Positions 6,037 through 11,810 of a DNA stretch of 11,810 bases are shown piece after piece. The notes below the pieces were generated by a model. That model saw nothing but the letters and a program-made list of their open reading frames with translations. It was not told the origin of the DNA and made no database searches. Positions within the stretch are counted from its first letter, which is position 1; the number at the start of each line of letters is the position of its first letter. The stretch covers positions 1 to 11,810 of the forward strand of contig CAMWMM010000105.1 of assembly GCA_947175285.1 (NCBI GenBank). The letters run 5' to 3'. Origin of the DNA: an uncultured Lachnospiraceae bacterium (GTDB lineage Bacteria; Bacillota_A; Clostridia; Lachnospirales; Lachnospiraceae). The position numbers and the translations under genes were made by a program.

Positions 6037-6082
6037 CCTTGACTAAAGTGTGATTATCTTTTCAATCACACTTTAGTCAAGG
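6037..6082. other. Perfect 19-bp-stem inverted repeat in an intergenic gap
   Basis: CCTTGACTAAAGTGTGATT (6037-6055) pairs perfectly with 6064-6082 around an 8-nt loop (ATCTTTTC). No T run follows, the arms are AT/GC mixed, and a part-copy of the arm lies 31 bp upstream. These points argue against an ordinary terminator and leave open an origin-related structure (nick or single-strand origin), an RNA element, or a binding site. A second small hairpin, CAGAGGT/ACCTCTG (6087-6093 and 6107-6113), follows directly. Confidence 0.75.
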
Positions 6083-6143
6083 TTTCCAGAGGTATGGAGG
6101 TGGAAGACCTCTGTGTTAAAAAAATGATAAATAAAAGACAGCG

Positions 6144-6187
6144 TAAGGGCGGTTATGGATCAGCAGATTTGTAGCTGCCCTTTTTTA
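6144..6187 (+). terminator. Terminator-like hairpin in the leader of the 6230 gene
   Basis: AAGGGC (about 6144-6150) can pair with GCCC(T) before a run of six T (6182-6187), with an inner CAGC/GCTG pair. It has the form of an intrinsic terminator just before the GTG start at 6230, suggesting separation from, or attenuation of, the transcript entering the next genes. Confidence 0.5.
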
Positions 6188-6229
6188 TTGCTTCCGGTTA
6201 ATGTATCAGGAAGCGGAAAGGAGATAGAT

Positions 6230-6892
6230 GTGGAATCATTACGGGACGTCAGAAGGGCAATGGAGCGTGAGGTAAAAAAAGGGAGCTGCCCGCTTATGTT
6301 TGACAGGCTGGAGTTTGGCAGCAAGCCTTTCCAGATTATTACGTCAGAGGAAAAGCTGGACGAAGTGCTTGCCTATCTGTTAAGGGTAAAGACTTTCCGG
6401 CAGTATGCAGAAAAGACCATAATCAATAACGTGTATATGGACGTGAATGTTTTCTGTAAAAATCCGAAGTTTAAGCGCACCTATTCCGTCATAGACCGGG
6501 AGAAGATTTATGCAAAGGCACAGATGTATAAAAAGCTGTTACACCCTGATTACAGTAGTGGTCTGAGTTTGGAAACGGTACAGTGCATCTTTACACTTCC
6601 AGAGGGAGAAGCAGAAAAATATCGGATTACTCATGACGGGCAGGAAACATATGCCTTTATCATGTCAAACAGATATATCCTCGGTCTGTTCACCCACTGT
6701 GAAGCGGCACGGAAATCTGTTGTTTCAGACGGGGTGGAATATGGACACCTTACCGAACAGGAACAGAAGATTGTGCGGCTTGACGGTGTAAAGGATGTGC
6801 TGTTTCAGGCGCTGCTTCTTGATGATGTGGAGTACGACAATCATGAGCTGTCTGCCAATCTCCACACAATCTATTGCTTGAATGAAAAATGA
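6230..6892 (+). CDS. Unrecognised conserved-looking ICE accessory protein (220 aa)
   Basis: The start is uncertain. GTG 6230 has GGAAAGGAG six bases upstream and gives VESLRDVRRAMEREVKKG. The longer in-frame ATG at 6155 (245 aa) has only a weak AAGGG and lies within the terminator-like hairpin, so I prefer 6230. The protein is mixed alpha/beta without membrane segments. Recognisable blocks are MFDRLEFGSKPFQIITSEEKLDEVLAYLL, a Cys/Tyr-containing YMDVNVFCKNPKFKRTYSV, KAQMYKKLLHPDYSSGLS, and GVKDVLFQALLLDDVEY near the end. I recall similar proteins next to the PcfB/VirD4 genes of clostridial ICEs but cannot name a domain. It is followed six bases after its stop by palindrome copy 2. Confidence 0.75.
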   Translation: MESLRDVRRAMEREVKKGSCPLMFDRLEFGSKPFQIITSEEKLDEVLAYLLRVKTFRQYAEKTIINNVYMDVNVFCKNPKFKRTYSVIDREKIYAKAQMYKKLLHPDYSSGLSLETVQCIFTLPEGEAEKYRITHDGQETYAFIMSNRYILGLFTHCEAARKSVVSDGVEYGHLTEQEQKIVRLDGVKDVLFQALLLDDVEYDNHELSANLHTIYCLNEK

Positions 6893-6897
6893 TAACC

Positions 6898-6916
6898 TCT
6901 GGACATGATGTCCAGA
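6898..6916. repeat. Intergenic palindrome copy 2 (TCTGGACA-TGA-TGTCCAGA)
   Basis: Perfect 8-bp arms separated by TGA, located between the stop at 6892 and the ribosome site of the 48-aa gene at 6935. The 3' neighbour AGTGGAAAGGAGGG is close to that of copy 3, so the conserved unit includes the ribosome-binding purine tract. Confidence 0.85.
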
Positions 6917-6934
6917 AGTGGAAAGGAGGGACAA

Positions 6935-7081
6935 ATGCGTATGAAAAAGATATTGAAAGGAATATCCAGAAACTTTATGCGGTTTTGCCTTTTTATGAAA
7001 TTTTTTATCACATTCAATAAGATAGTCCGGGATGAAAACAAGAAAATGGAACAGAGGTACAGAGAGCAGAAAAGAATATAG
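6935..7081 (+). CDS. 48-aa cationic small protein
   Basis: ATG 6935 follows AAAGGAGGG (6922-6930) by four bases, a strong site. The product begins MRMKKILKGISRNFMRF, continues through a hydrophobic/aromatic CLFMKFFITF patch (about residues 18-27), and ends in a strongly charged helix DENKKMEQRYREQKRI. It is very basic and could form an amphipathic, membrane-touching N-terminal helix followed by a coiled tail. It lies exactly between palindrome copies 2 and 3. It is too short for routine gene calling. No function can be assigned; a small transfer-module or membrane-associated peptide is possible. Confidence 0.6.
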   Translation: MRMKKILKGISRNFMRFCLFMKFFITFNKIVRDENKKMEQRYREQKRI

Positions 7082-7086
7082 TGACT

Positions 7087-7105
7087 TCTGGACATGATGT
7101 CCAGA
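7087..7105. repeat. Intergenic palindrome copy 3 (TCTGGACA-TGA-TGTCCAGA)
   Basis: Identical core to copy 2; here the arms extend to 10 bp (CTTCTGGACA/TGTCCAGAAG, 7085-7107). It begins three bases after the stop of the 48-aa gene and ends just before the GGAAGGAGGG of the next tiny reading frame. Confidence 0.85.
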
Positions 7106-7121
7106 AGTTGGAAGGAGGGAT

Positions 7122-7181
7122 ATGGTGTATTCTGCAATGAATATTGTCCGTGACATTATCTGCCGGGGGATTCCGCCTTAG
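7122..7181 (+). CDS. Possible 19-aa leader peptide before pcfB
   Basis: ATG 7122 directly follows GAAGGAGGGAT (7111-7121), a strong ribosome site that no other start uses. The peptide is MVYSAMNIVRDIICRGIPP with stop TAG 7179-7181. CCGGGG (7163-7168), near its end, can pair with CCCCGG (7194-7199), just ahead of the pcfB ribosome site. Translation of the short frame could therefore change access to pcfB. It may be a leader peptide, or only a relic whose ribosome site persists. Confidence 0.4.
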   Translation: MVYSAMNIVRDIICRGIPP

Positions 7182-7220
7182 TGTATGGTTTTTCCCCGGA
7201 ACGTAACAAGGAGGTGCTTA

Positions 7221-7697
7221 ATGCAGGAGGAAGTAACACAGAAAACGATTGCCCTTGTGATTAAGACCGCAAAATTAGATGCCAACGTGCTGAAATCTGC
7301 AATGAAAATGTATCTGAACCACCGTAAGCAGAAAGCACAGAAAACGCATGGAAAGACTTCTGTAAAAAAGCTCGTTGGCGATGGCGTGGGGGTATCGTCG
7401 ATTGAAGTCACTGACGGCAACATCAAATCTTTTGAGCGTGTAGCCAAAAAGTACAATGTTGATTTTGCCATAAAGAAAGACAAAACGACAGACCCGCCCA
7501 AGTACATGGTCTTTTTTAAGGGCAGGGATACCGATGTGGTGGCGCAGGCATTCAAGGAATTTGTTTATGGTAACGAGAAAAAGAAAGGCAGGGTTTCCGT
7601 AAGGGAAAAATTGAAGCATCTAAAAGATGCATTATCGCAGGACAAGAACCGGGAACGGAGCCGGGAGAAGAAAAAGGACAGGGGGCAGAGCCTATGA
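7221..7697 (+). CDS. PcfB family protein (DUF3801)
   Basis: 158 residues from ATG 7221, five bases after AAGGAGGTG (7208-7215); an in-frame ATG at 7185 lacks such a site. The protein is basic and soluble: N-terminal helix QKTIALVIKTAKLDANVLKSAMKMYLNH, then KTSVKKLVGDGVGVSSIEVTDGNIKSFERVAKKYNVDFAIKKD, then a strand pair PPKYMVFFKGRDTDVVAQAFKEFV, and a highly charged Lys/Arg tail. This is the DUF3801/PcfB pattern of Gram-positive conjugation modules, where the gene stands directly before the VirD4-type coupling protein (pcfB-pcfC in pCF10). It overlaps the traG start in an ATGA arrangement at 7694-7697, so the two are translationally coupled. Confidence 0.85.
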   Translation: MQEEVTQKTIALVIKTAKLDANVLKSAMKMYLNHRKQKAQKTHGKTSVKKLVGDGVGVSSIEVTDGNIKSFERVAKKYNVDFAIKKDKTTDPPKYMVFFKGRDTDVVAQAFKEFVYGNEKKKGRVSVREKLKHLKDALSQDKNRERSREKKKDRGQSL

Positions 7698-8728
7698 GCA
7701 ATATCATAAACGGCATTGCCAAAGACCTGAAAGCCATTCCGAAGAACCTAAAGGCAAAGACCGGGAACATTGACAAAAAGAAACTTGTCCTGATGAACCT
7801 GCCCTATGTCCTTGCAGGGTATTTCTGTGACAAGATAGCGTGCCTGTGGCGGGTATCGCCGGGGCAGGACGCTTCTGCAAAGATGATGGCGGTCATGGAA
7901 GGAATGGAGGGGCTGTTTTCCAATCCCCTGCCGAGCTTCTATCCAAGAGATCTGCTGATAGGGGTGTGCTGCGGCATTGCTTTAAGGCTTGCAGTGTATT
8001 TCAAAGCCAAGAATGCCAAGAAGTTCCGGCACGGCATGGAGTATGGTTCCGCAAGGTGGGGAAATGCAAAAGATATAGAGCCTTACATGGATTCCGTATT
8101 TGAGAATAATATCCTGCTGACGCAGACGGAGCGGCTGATGATGTCAGGCAGACCGAGAGAGCCAAAGTACGCAAGGAATAAAAATATTCTTGTTATCGGC
8201 GGTTCCGGTTCAGGCAAGACGAGGTTTTTTGTAAAACCGAACCTTATGCAGATGCACAGCAGCTATGTTGTCACTGACCCGAAAGGCACCGTCTTAATTG
8301 AGTGTGGAAAGATGCTCAAAAAGGGCGGCTATAAGATAAAAGTCCTCAATACCATAAACTTTGCAAAGTCCATGCACTACAATCCCTTCGCCTATCTGCG
8401 GAGCGAAAAGGACATTCTGAAACTTGTAAACACGATTATTGTCAATACCAAAGGAGAGGGGCAGCAATCCGGCGAAGATTTTTGGGTGAAAGCCGAAAAG
8501 CTGTATTACACAGCGCTCATTGCCTATATCTGGTATGAAGCCCCGGAGGAAGAACAGAATTTCGCAATGCTGATTGATATGATAGATGCGAGCGAAGCAA
8601 GGGAAGATGACGAGAATTTCAAGAACGCTGTTGACCTGCTGTTTGAGGAACTGGAGGGAAAAGACCCTAATCATTTCGCTGTCCGCCAATATAAAAAATA
8701 CAAACTTGCGGCGGGTGTTATAAGCTGA
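7694..8728 (+). pseudogene. VirD4/TraG type IV secretion coupling protein, truncated at residue 344 by insertion
   Basis: The first 344 residues of a coupling protein that normally has about 600. Two membrane segments are visible (about 31-52, LVLMNLPYVLAGYFCDKIACLW, and about 80-103, around LLIGVCCGIALRLAVYF), then GSARWGNAKDI and Walker A GGSGSGKT at 169-176. The conserved TDPKGTVLIECGKML, YNPFAYLRSEKDIL and GEDFWVKAEKLYYTALIAYIW blocks follow. The frame reaches KYKLAAG and then reads only VIS before a stop at 8726-8728; intact relatives continue with a KTAKSIL-like segment and later the Walker B region. The break lies about 80 bp before a serine recombinase gene, so the 3' part was probably displaced by an inserted element. 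The remaining product should lack ATPase function, so transfer of element A is likely blocked unless the insert excises. Confidence 0.9.
8705..8728. other. Probable left junction (attL) of the serine-recombinase element inside traG
   Basis: Coding similarity to TraG ends at GCGGCGGGT (about 8708-8716); after this comes TTATAAGCTGAAAAAGA, with an immediate stop. Large serine recombinases recombine at short sites with a central dinucleotide, leaving such an abrupt junction. The exact crossover cannot be fixed without the right end or an empty site. Confidence 0.55.
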
Positions 8729-8807
8729 AAAAGACTTATTCATCAAACAACAACAAAATAGCTGAACAGTCCGAAAACAGGCACACAGCGGAAAGGAGGA
8801 TTGATTT

Positions 8808-10682
8808 ATGAGTCAGGAAATCACAGCATTGTATGAGCGTTTATCACATGATGATGAATTGCAGGGGGAAAGCAACAGCATATCCAACCAAAAGCAGATG
8901 TTAGAGGAATACGCAAGGCGCAACGGTCTAGGGAATATCCGGCACTTTACGGACGACGGAATATCGGGTACACGCTTCGACCGCCCCGGTTTTGTTGCCA
9001 TGTTGGAACAGATTGAAAAAGGGAATGTAAAGGTTGTCTGCATCAAGGACATGAGCCGTTTAGGGCGTGACTACCTCAAAGTCGGTATGTACATGGAAAC
9101 CATGCGGAAAATGGGCGTAAGGCTTATTGCGGTCAATGACGGTGTGGACAGCTTCAGCGGAGATGATGATTTTACCCCGTTCCGGAACATCATGAATGAA
9201 TGGTATGCAAGGGATACAAGCAAGAAAATCAAGTCCACTTTCCAAGCCAAAGGGCAGGCAGGAAAGCACGTTGCAAGCTCCCCGCCCTACGGCTATCTGA
9301 AATCGCCGGAGGACAAAGAAAAATGGATCATAGACGGGGAAGCCGCCGAAATCGTCCGCAGGATATTCCACATGACAATGGAGGGATATGGACCGTATCA
9401 GATAGCGAAAAAACTGTCAGAGGATAAAATACCAATCCCCGCATACCACCAAGCGCAGTTAGGCGTGGGATTGTACCAAAACAGGGAATTTAAGGACATT
9501 TACCATTGGGGAAGCTCTACGGTGTGCCATATCCTAGCCAAGCAGGAATATTTAGGGCATACGGTAAATTTCAAGACAAGGAAGCATTTCAAGGACAAGA
9601 AAAGCCACTATGTATCTCAAGACCAGTGGTTGATATTCGAGGACACTCACGAGCCGATCATAGACCAAGAAACTTTTGACAACGTACAGCGGATAAGGGG
9701 ACAGGTAAGGCGATACCCCGACGGTTGGGGCGAAGCGCACCCATTAACAGGACTGATGTATTGTGCGGACTGCGGGGGCAAGATGTATGTCCACAGGGTA
9801 AACAACGGGAAGCGCATACCACAGTACACTTGTGCAAATTACAGCAAAACACCGATTGGCACACGCTGTAAGTCAGCGCACCGCATCAAGGCGGATAATG
9901 TCATGGAGATTGTTTCAGAAATGATACGGGAAGTGATACGCCATGCAAGCGTTGACAGGGAAGCCTTTGCAAAAGAGATACAGGCAGAGCTTGAACAGAA
10001 ACAGACCGTTGATTTTACCGCACAGAAAAAGCGTATTGCAGTGTGTGAAAAGCGTATCGGGGAACTGGAAATACTGATAGCGAAAATCTATGAGGACAAT
10101 GTATTGGGGAAGCTGTCAGACAAGCGGTATGAAACACTGTCCAACCAGTACGAAAAGGAACAGGAACAGCTAACACAGGAAGTTATGGAATACAAGACCA
10201 TGCAGGAAAATTATGAGAATGACAGGAAATCGGCGGCACGTTTCCTTGCGCTTGTGAAGCGGTACGAAAACTTTGAACAGCTAACAACCGTCATGCTGAA
10301 TGAGTTTGTTGAGAAAATCGTTGTCCATGAGCGTGAGAAGAAAGGCAGAGCCGACAGCCCGCAGAAAATAGAGATACATTTTAACATGATCGGGCAGTTT
10401 ATACCGCCCGATATGGAACAGCCGGAACTAACGCCGGAACAGTTGGAAGAACAAAGGAAACGGGAAGCCCGAAAGGAAAAGCTGCACCAAAACTACCTAA
10501 AGCGCAAGGCAAACGGAAAGCAGAAAGCCTATGAGGAACGCATAAAAGCGGAGAAAAAAGCACAGATTGACACCCAAAAGGAAGCCATAAGAGCCGAGGA
10601 CAGGGAAAAGGGAATTTATTATATCGTGTCAGACAAGGGAGTGCCAAAGATACCAAGAGCAAAGGACACAGCCATTGTTTGA
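8808..10682 (+). CDS. Large serine recombinase (resolvase, recombinase, zinc ribbon, DUF4368-like)
   Basis: 624 residues from ATG 8808 with AAAGGAGG at 8792-8799. The N-terminal resolvase domain (1 to about 150) has ALYERLSHDDE with R11 and catalytic S13, DDGISGTRFDRPGF, and CIKDMSRLGRDYLKVG. The recombinase domain follows (about 160-300, PPYGYLKSP... through YHWGSSTVCHILAKQEYLGH). A zinc ribbon has C319, C322, C342 and C354 (CADCGG...YTCANY...RCKS). Next come a coiled coil (about 395-465) and a C-terminal part, FLALVKRYENFEQLTTVMLNEFVEKIVVHE, of DUF4368 type, then a Lys/Glu-rich tail. Enzymes of this kind integrate and excise mobile elements by serine-linked strand exchange. All key residues are intact, so it is probably active. 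It sits at the left edge of the inserted element, about 80 bp from the traG junction. Confidence 0.95.
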   Translation: MSQEITALYERLSHDDELQGESNSISNQKQMLEEYARRNGLGNIRHFTDDGISGTRFDRPGFVAMLEQIEKGNVKVVCIKDMSRLGRDYLKVGMYMETMRKMGVRLIAVNDGVDSFSGDDDFTPFRNIMNEWYARDTSKKIKSTFQAKGQAGKHVASSPPYGYLKSPEDKEKWIIDGEAAEIVRRIFHMTMEGYGPYQIAKKLSEDKIPIPAYHQAQLGVGLYQNREFKDIYHWGSSTVCHILAKQEYLGHTVNFKTRKHFKDKKSHYVSQDQWLIFEDTHEPIIDQETFDNVQRIRGQVRRYPDGWGEAHPLTGLMYCADCGGKMYVHRVNNGKRIPQYTCANYSKTPIGTRCKSAHRIKADNVMEIVSEMIREVIRHASVDREAFAKEIQAELEQKQTVDFTAQKKRIAVCEKRIGELEILIAKIYEDNVLGKLSDKRYETLSNQYEKEQEQLTQEVMEYKTMQENYENDRKSAARFLALVKRYENFEQLTTVMLNEFVEKIVVHEREKKGRADSPQKIEIHFNMIGQFIPPDMEQPELTPEQLEEQRKREARKEKLHQNYLKRKANGKQKAYEERIKAEKKAQIDTQKEAIRAEDREKGIYYIVSDKGVPKIPRAKDTAIV

Positions 10683-10690
10683 CATACCGA

Positions 10691-10731
10691 AAAGGATTGC
10701 CGACTGTACAGACAGTTTGCAGTCCTTTTTT
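10691..10731 (+). terminator. Terminator after the serine recombinase gene
   Basis: AAGGATTGC pairs with GCAGTCCTT (one G-T pair), and an inner ACTGT-ACAG-ACAGT stem lies between; six T follow. It starts about 10 bp after the recombinase stop and ends 26 bp before the start of the next gene, so recombinase expression is separated from the genes beyond. Confidence 0.8.
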
Positions 10732-10756
10732 GCAGGGAAAGGAGGACACTAAGACC

Positions 10757-11032
10757 ATGAAACTGATGAAATGCGAGCAGGAAGTACATATCAGCTTTTG
10801 CGCTGATGAAGAAACCGCCACCCTCTACACTTCCTATCCGGCGTGGATAAGGAAAATGGATAAACTTGTTGAGAAGAACCCGCAGAGCTTCCAGTGCATA
10901 GCGGAAACCGAAGCAGGCAAGACCTACGCCATGCCGAGGAACTTTATCAGCATACGTTCCAAAGAGCGCACCGTTACCTTGACCGAGGAACAGAAAGAAC
11001 AGGCAACAAGACGTTTACAAGGTAAGGAATAA
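10757..11032 (+). CDS. Unrecognised 91-aa mobile-element protein
   Basis: ATG 10757 follows AAAGGAGGACAC; the frame extends back to 10679, but that would run through the terminator. The protein begins MKLMKCEQEVHISFCADEETATLYTSYPAWIRKMDKLVEKNPQSFQC, continues with AGKTYAMPRNFISIRSKERTVTLTEEQKEQATRRL and ends with a short charged tail. The beta-rich layout, with a conserved-looking 'E..t..lY...p.wirkmdkl...nP' block and a 'tY.mPrnfisir' block, is shared by small uncharacterised proteins found on many Firmicute phages and ICEs. No enzymatic or DNA-binding motif is apparent. It stands between the recombinase and the second repA. Confidence 0.75.
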   Translation: MKLMKCEQEVHISFCADEETATLYTSYPAWIRKMDKLVEKNPQSFQCIAETEAGKTYAMPRNFISIRSKERTVTLTEEQKEQATRRLQGKE

Positions 11033-11180
11033 GACAGTGCAGATATGGGCGTTTTAATCTCAAAATCTGCTGTTCAGACAGGGGAAACGGAAAACCGAAC
11101 CATGAAAGGGTATTCTTCTTTGACAGGGCAGACAGGGGGAAAGAAAACGCTATTCAAACAGGGAAAGGAGAAAAAGGGAA

Positions 11181-11546
11181 ATGCCGTTTGATTACTTTTA
11201 CGGGAAACAGGGCGGGCAATACGCTTTTTACCGCATACCGAAGCTGTTGTTTACGGACAGCCGCTTTAAAGCACTCTCCACAGACGCAAAACTGCTCTAC
11301 GGTATGCTGATAGACCGCATGGAACTGTCACTGAAAAACGGTTGGATTGACGGACAGGGGCGCATATACCTCTACTTCACGATTGACGAGATACAGAAGC
11401 GTTTCCATTGTGCAAGCGGCAAAGCGGTCAGACTGCTTGCGGAGCTTGACAGTGCAAAAGGCATAGGGCTTATCGAGAGCGTAAGGCAGGGAATGGGGAA
11501 ACCGAATATCATTTATGTCAAGAACTTTGTCAGCGATACCGACTAG
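11181..11546 (+). CDS. Second RepA_N initiator, N-terminal domain only (121 aa)
   Basis: ATG 11181 follows AAAGGAGAAAAAGG. The 121 residues align along the whole RepA_N domain of the protein encoded at 3838: FDYFYG, AFYRIPKLLFTDSRFKALSTDAKLLYGMLIDRMELSLKNGW, KGIGLIES...GMGKPNIIYVKNF, roughly half identical by eye. The frame then stops (SDTD, TAG 11544-11546) exactly where the other protein enters its linker, so the linker and DUF6017-like part are missing. In-frame stops and a non-coding iteron array follow. It may be a truncated initiator, a compact initiator, or a regulator competing at origin sites; the C-terminal part could also lie beyond the window as a separate gene. Confidence 0.85.
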   Translation: MPFDYFYGKQGGQYAFYRIPKLLFTDSRFKALSTDAKLLYGMLIDRMELSLKNGWIDGQGRIYLYFTIDEIQKRFHCASGKAVRLLAELDSAKGIGLIESVRQGMGKPNIIYVKNFVSDTD

Positions 11547-11629
11547 GGAGGGGAAGGAAAGGAAGGGAAAGGATATGATTGATTGATAAGTATGACTATA
11601 ATCAGTCTAAATAATATCAGTATTATTAG

Positions 11630-11721
11630 ATTGCGAAAATCGAAACTCTTGAATTGCGAAAATCGAAACTCTTGAATTGCGAAAACCGAAATTCATGAAT
11701 TGCGGAAATCGAAATTCAAGA
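11630..11721 (+). repeat. Four 23-bp tandem iterons downstream of the second repA
   Basis: Units start at 11630, 11653, 11676 and 11699, each beginning ATTGCG and containing a CGAAA(C/T)TC block before TTGA, ATGA or AAGA. Units 1 and 2 are identical; units 3 and 4 carry several substitutions. The period is the same 23 bp as the array inside the first repA, but the sequence is different. The array lies in DNA with stops in all plus frames and no convincing gene, so here it is not constrained by coding. It is probably the binding array/origin for the second RepA_N protein. Confidence 0.85.
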
Positions 11722-11760
11722 AGTTCGGATAATCGGTATATATCCAGTCTGATATATATT

Positions 11761-11797
11761 TGTTGTCGGTAAATAATTCTTGAATTGTTGTCGGTAA
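11761..11797 (+). repeat. Two direct copies of TGTTGTCGGTAA near the window end
   Basis: TGTTGTCGGTAA occurs at 11761-11772 and 11786-11797, 25 bp apart, with AATTCTTGAATT, itself nearly palindromic, between them. They lie just after the 23-bp iterons in AT-rich DNA. They could be accessory origin boxes or the start of a further array cut by the window edge. Confidence 0.6.
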
Positions 11798-11810
11798 TCA
11801 ATTATAATAA

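Noticed and set aside
6725..7156. Minus-strand frames of 143 and 88 residues containing repeated LLDIMSR/TSGHHVQ segments
   Set aside because: The apparent protein repeats come only from the intergenic palindromes, and the frames overlap plus-strand genes with good ribosome sites.
7275..7776. Minus-strand frames over pcfB and the traG start
   Set aside because: Antisense to a clearly recognised pcfB-traG pair with coupled start and stop; no ribosome sites.
9060..10821. Several minus-strand and alternative plus-strand frames over the recombinase gene
   Set aside because: They are shadows of the 624-residue serine recombinase, which has all expected motifs in its frame.
11630..11721. Second repeat block as a CRISPR array or minisatellite
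   Set aside because: Units abut without spacers and share the 23-bp period typical of initiator-binding arrays next to a repA gene.

Overview
The window looks like DNA from a gut-type Firmicute, most likely a Lachnospiraceae/Clostridiales species. Support comes from purine-rich AAAGGAGG ribosome sites before almost every gene and from the gene set of clostridial integrative conjugative elements (ICEs): a DUF6075-like protein, a DUF3970-like protein, ParA, ParB, RepA_N, PcfB/DUF3801 and VirD4/TraG. No rRNA, tRNA or CRISPR array is visible.

Layout. (1) 1-1440 is visibly more AT-rich and has a phage/chromosome flavour: the C-terminal end of a phage holin, a strong terminator, an orphan C-terminal piece of an RlmD-like RNA methyltransferase, a shared terminator, and a convergent small gene of uncertain family. 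Short tandem repeats and a hairpin separate it from the next block. (2) 1488-4899 is the maintenance module of an ICE (element A): DUF6075-like, DUF3970-like, parA, parB and repA, closely packed or overlapping. The middle of repA carries seven 23-bp iterons, a candidate replication origin inside the coding sequence. (3) 4906-7220 is a control/accessory region: an XRE-type regulator on the minus strand, a sigma-A-like promoter, three unrecognised plus-strand genes, two very small genes with good ribosome sites, a perfect 19-bp-stem hairpin, and three copies of the intergenic palindrome TCTGGACA-TGA-TGTCCAGA. (4) 7221-8728 begins the conjugation module (pcfB, then virD4/traG), but traG stops at residue 344 of an expected ~600, after the Walker A motif and before the Walker B region. 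(5) From about 8716 a second element (B) begins: a 624-aa large serine recombinase, a terminator, a 91-aa unknown protein, and a second, shorter RepA_N protein. A different array of four 23-bp repeats follows in apparently noncoding DNA up to the window end.

How it fits together. Element A seems to combine plasmid-like replication and partition with a conjugation module. Element B most likely inserted by serine recombinase into a conserved part of A's traG, cutting A's coupling protein and bringing its own initiator and iterons. The most notable signals are the two unlike 23-bp iteron arrays tied to two paralogous RepA_N proteins, the recombinase element nested in the coupling-protein gene, and the family of repeated intergenic palindromes that bracket tiny genes.
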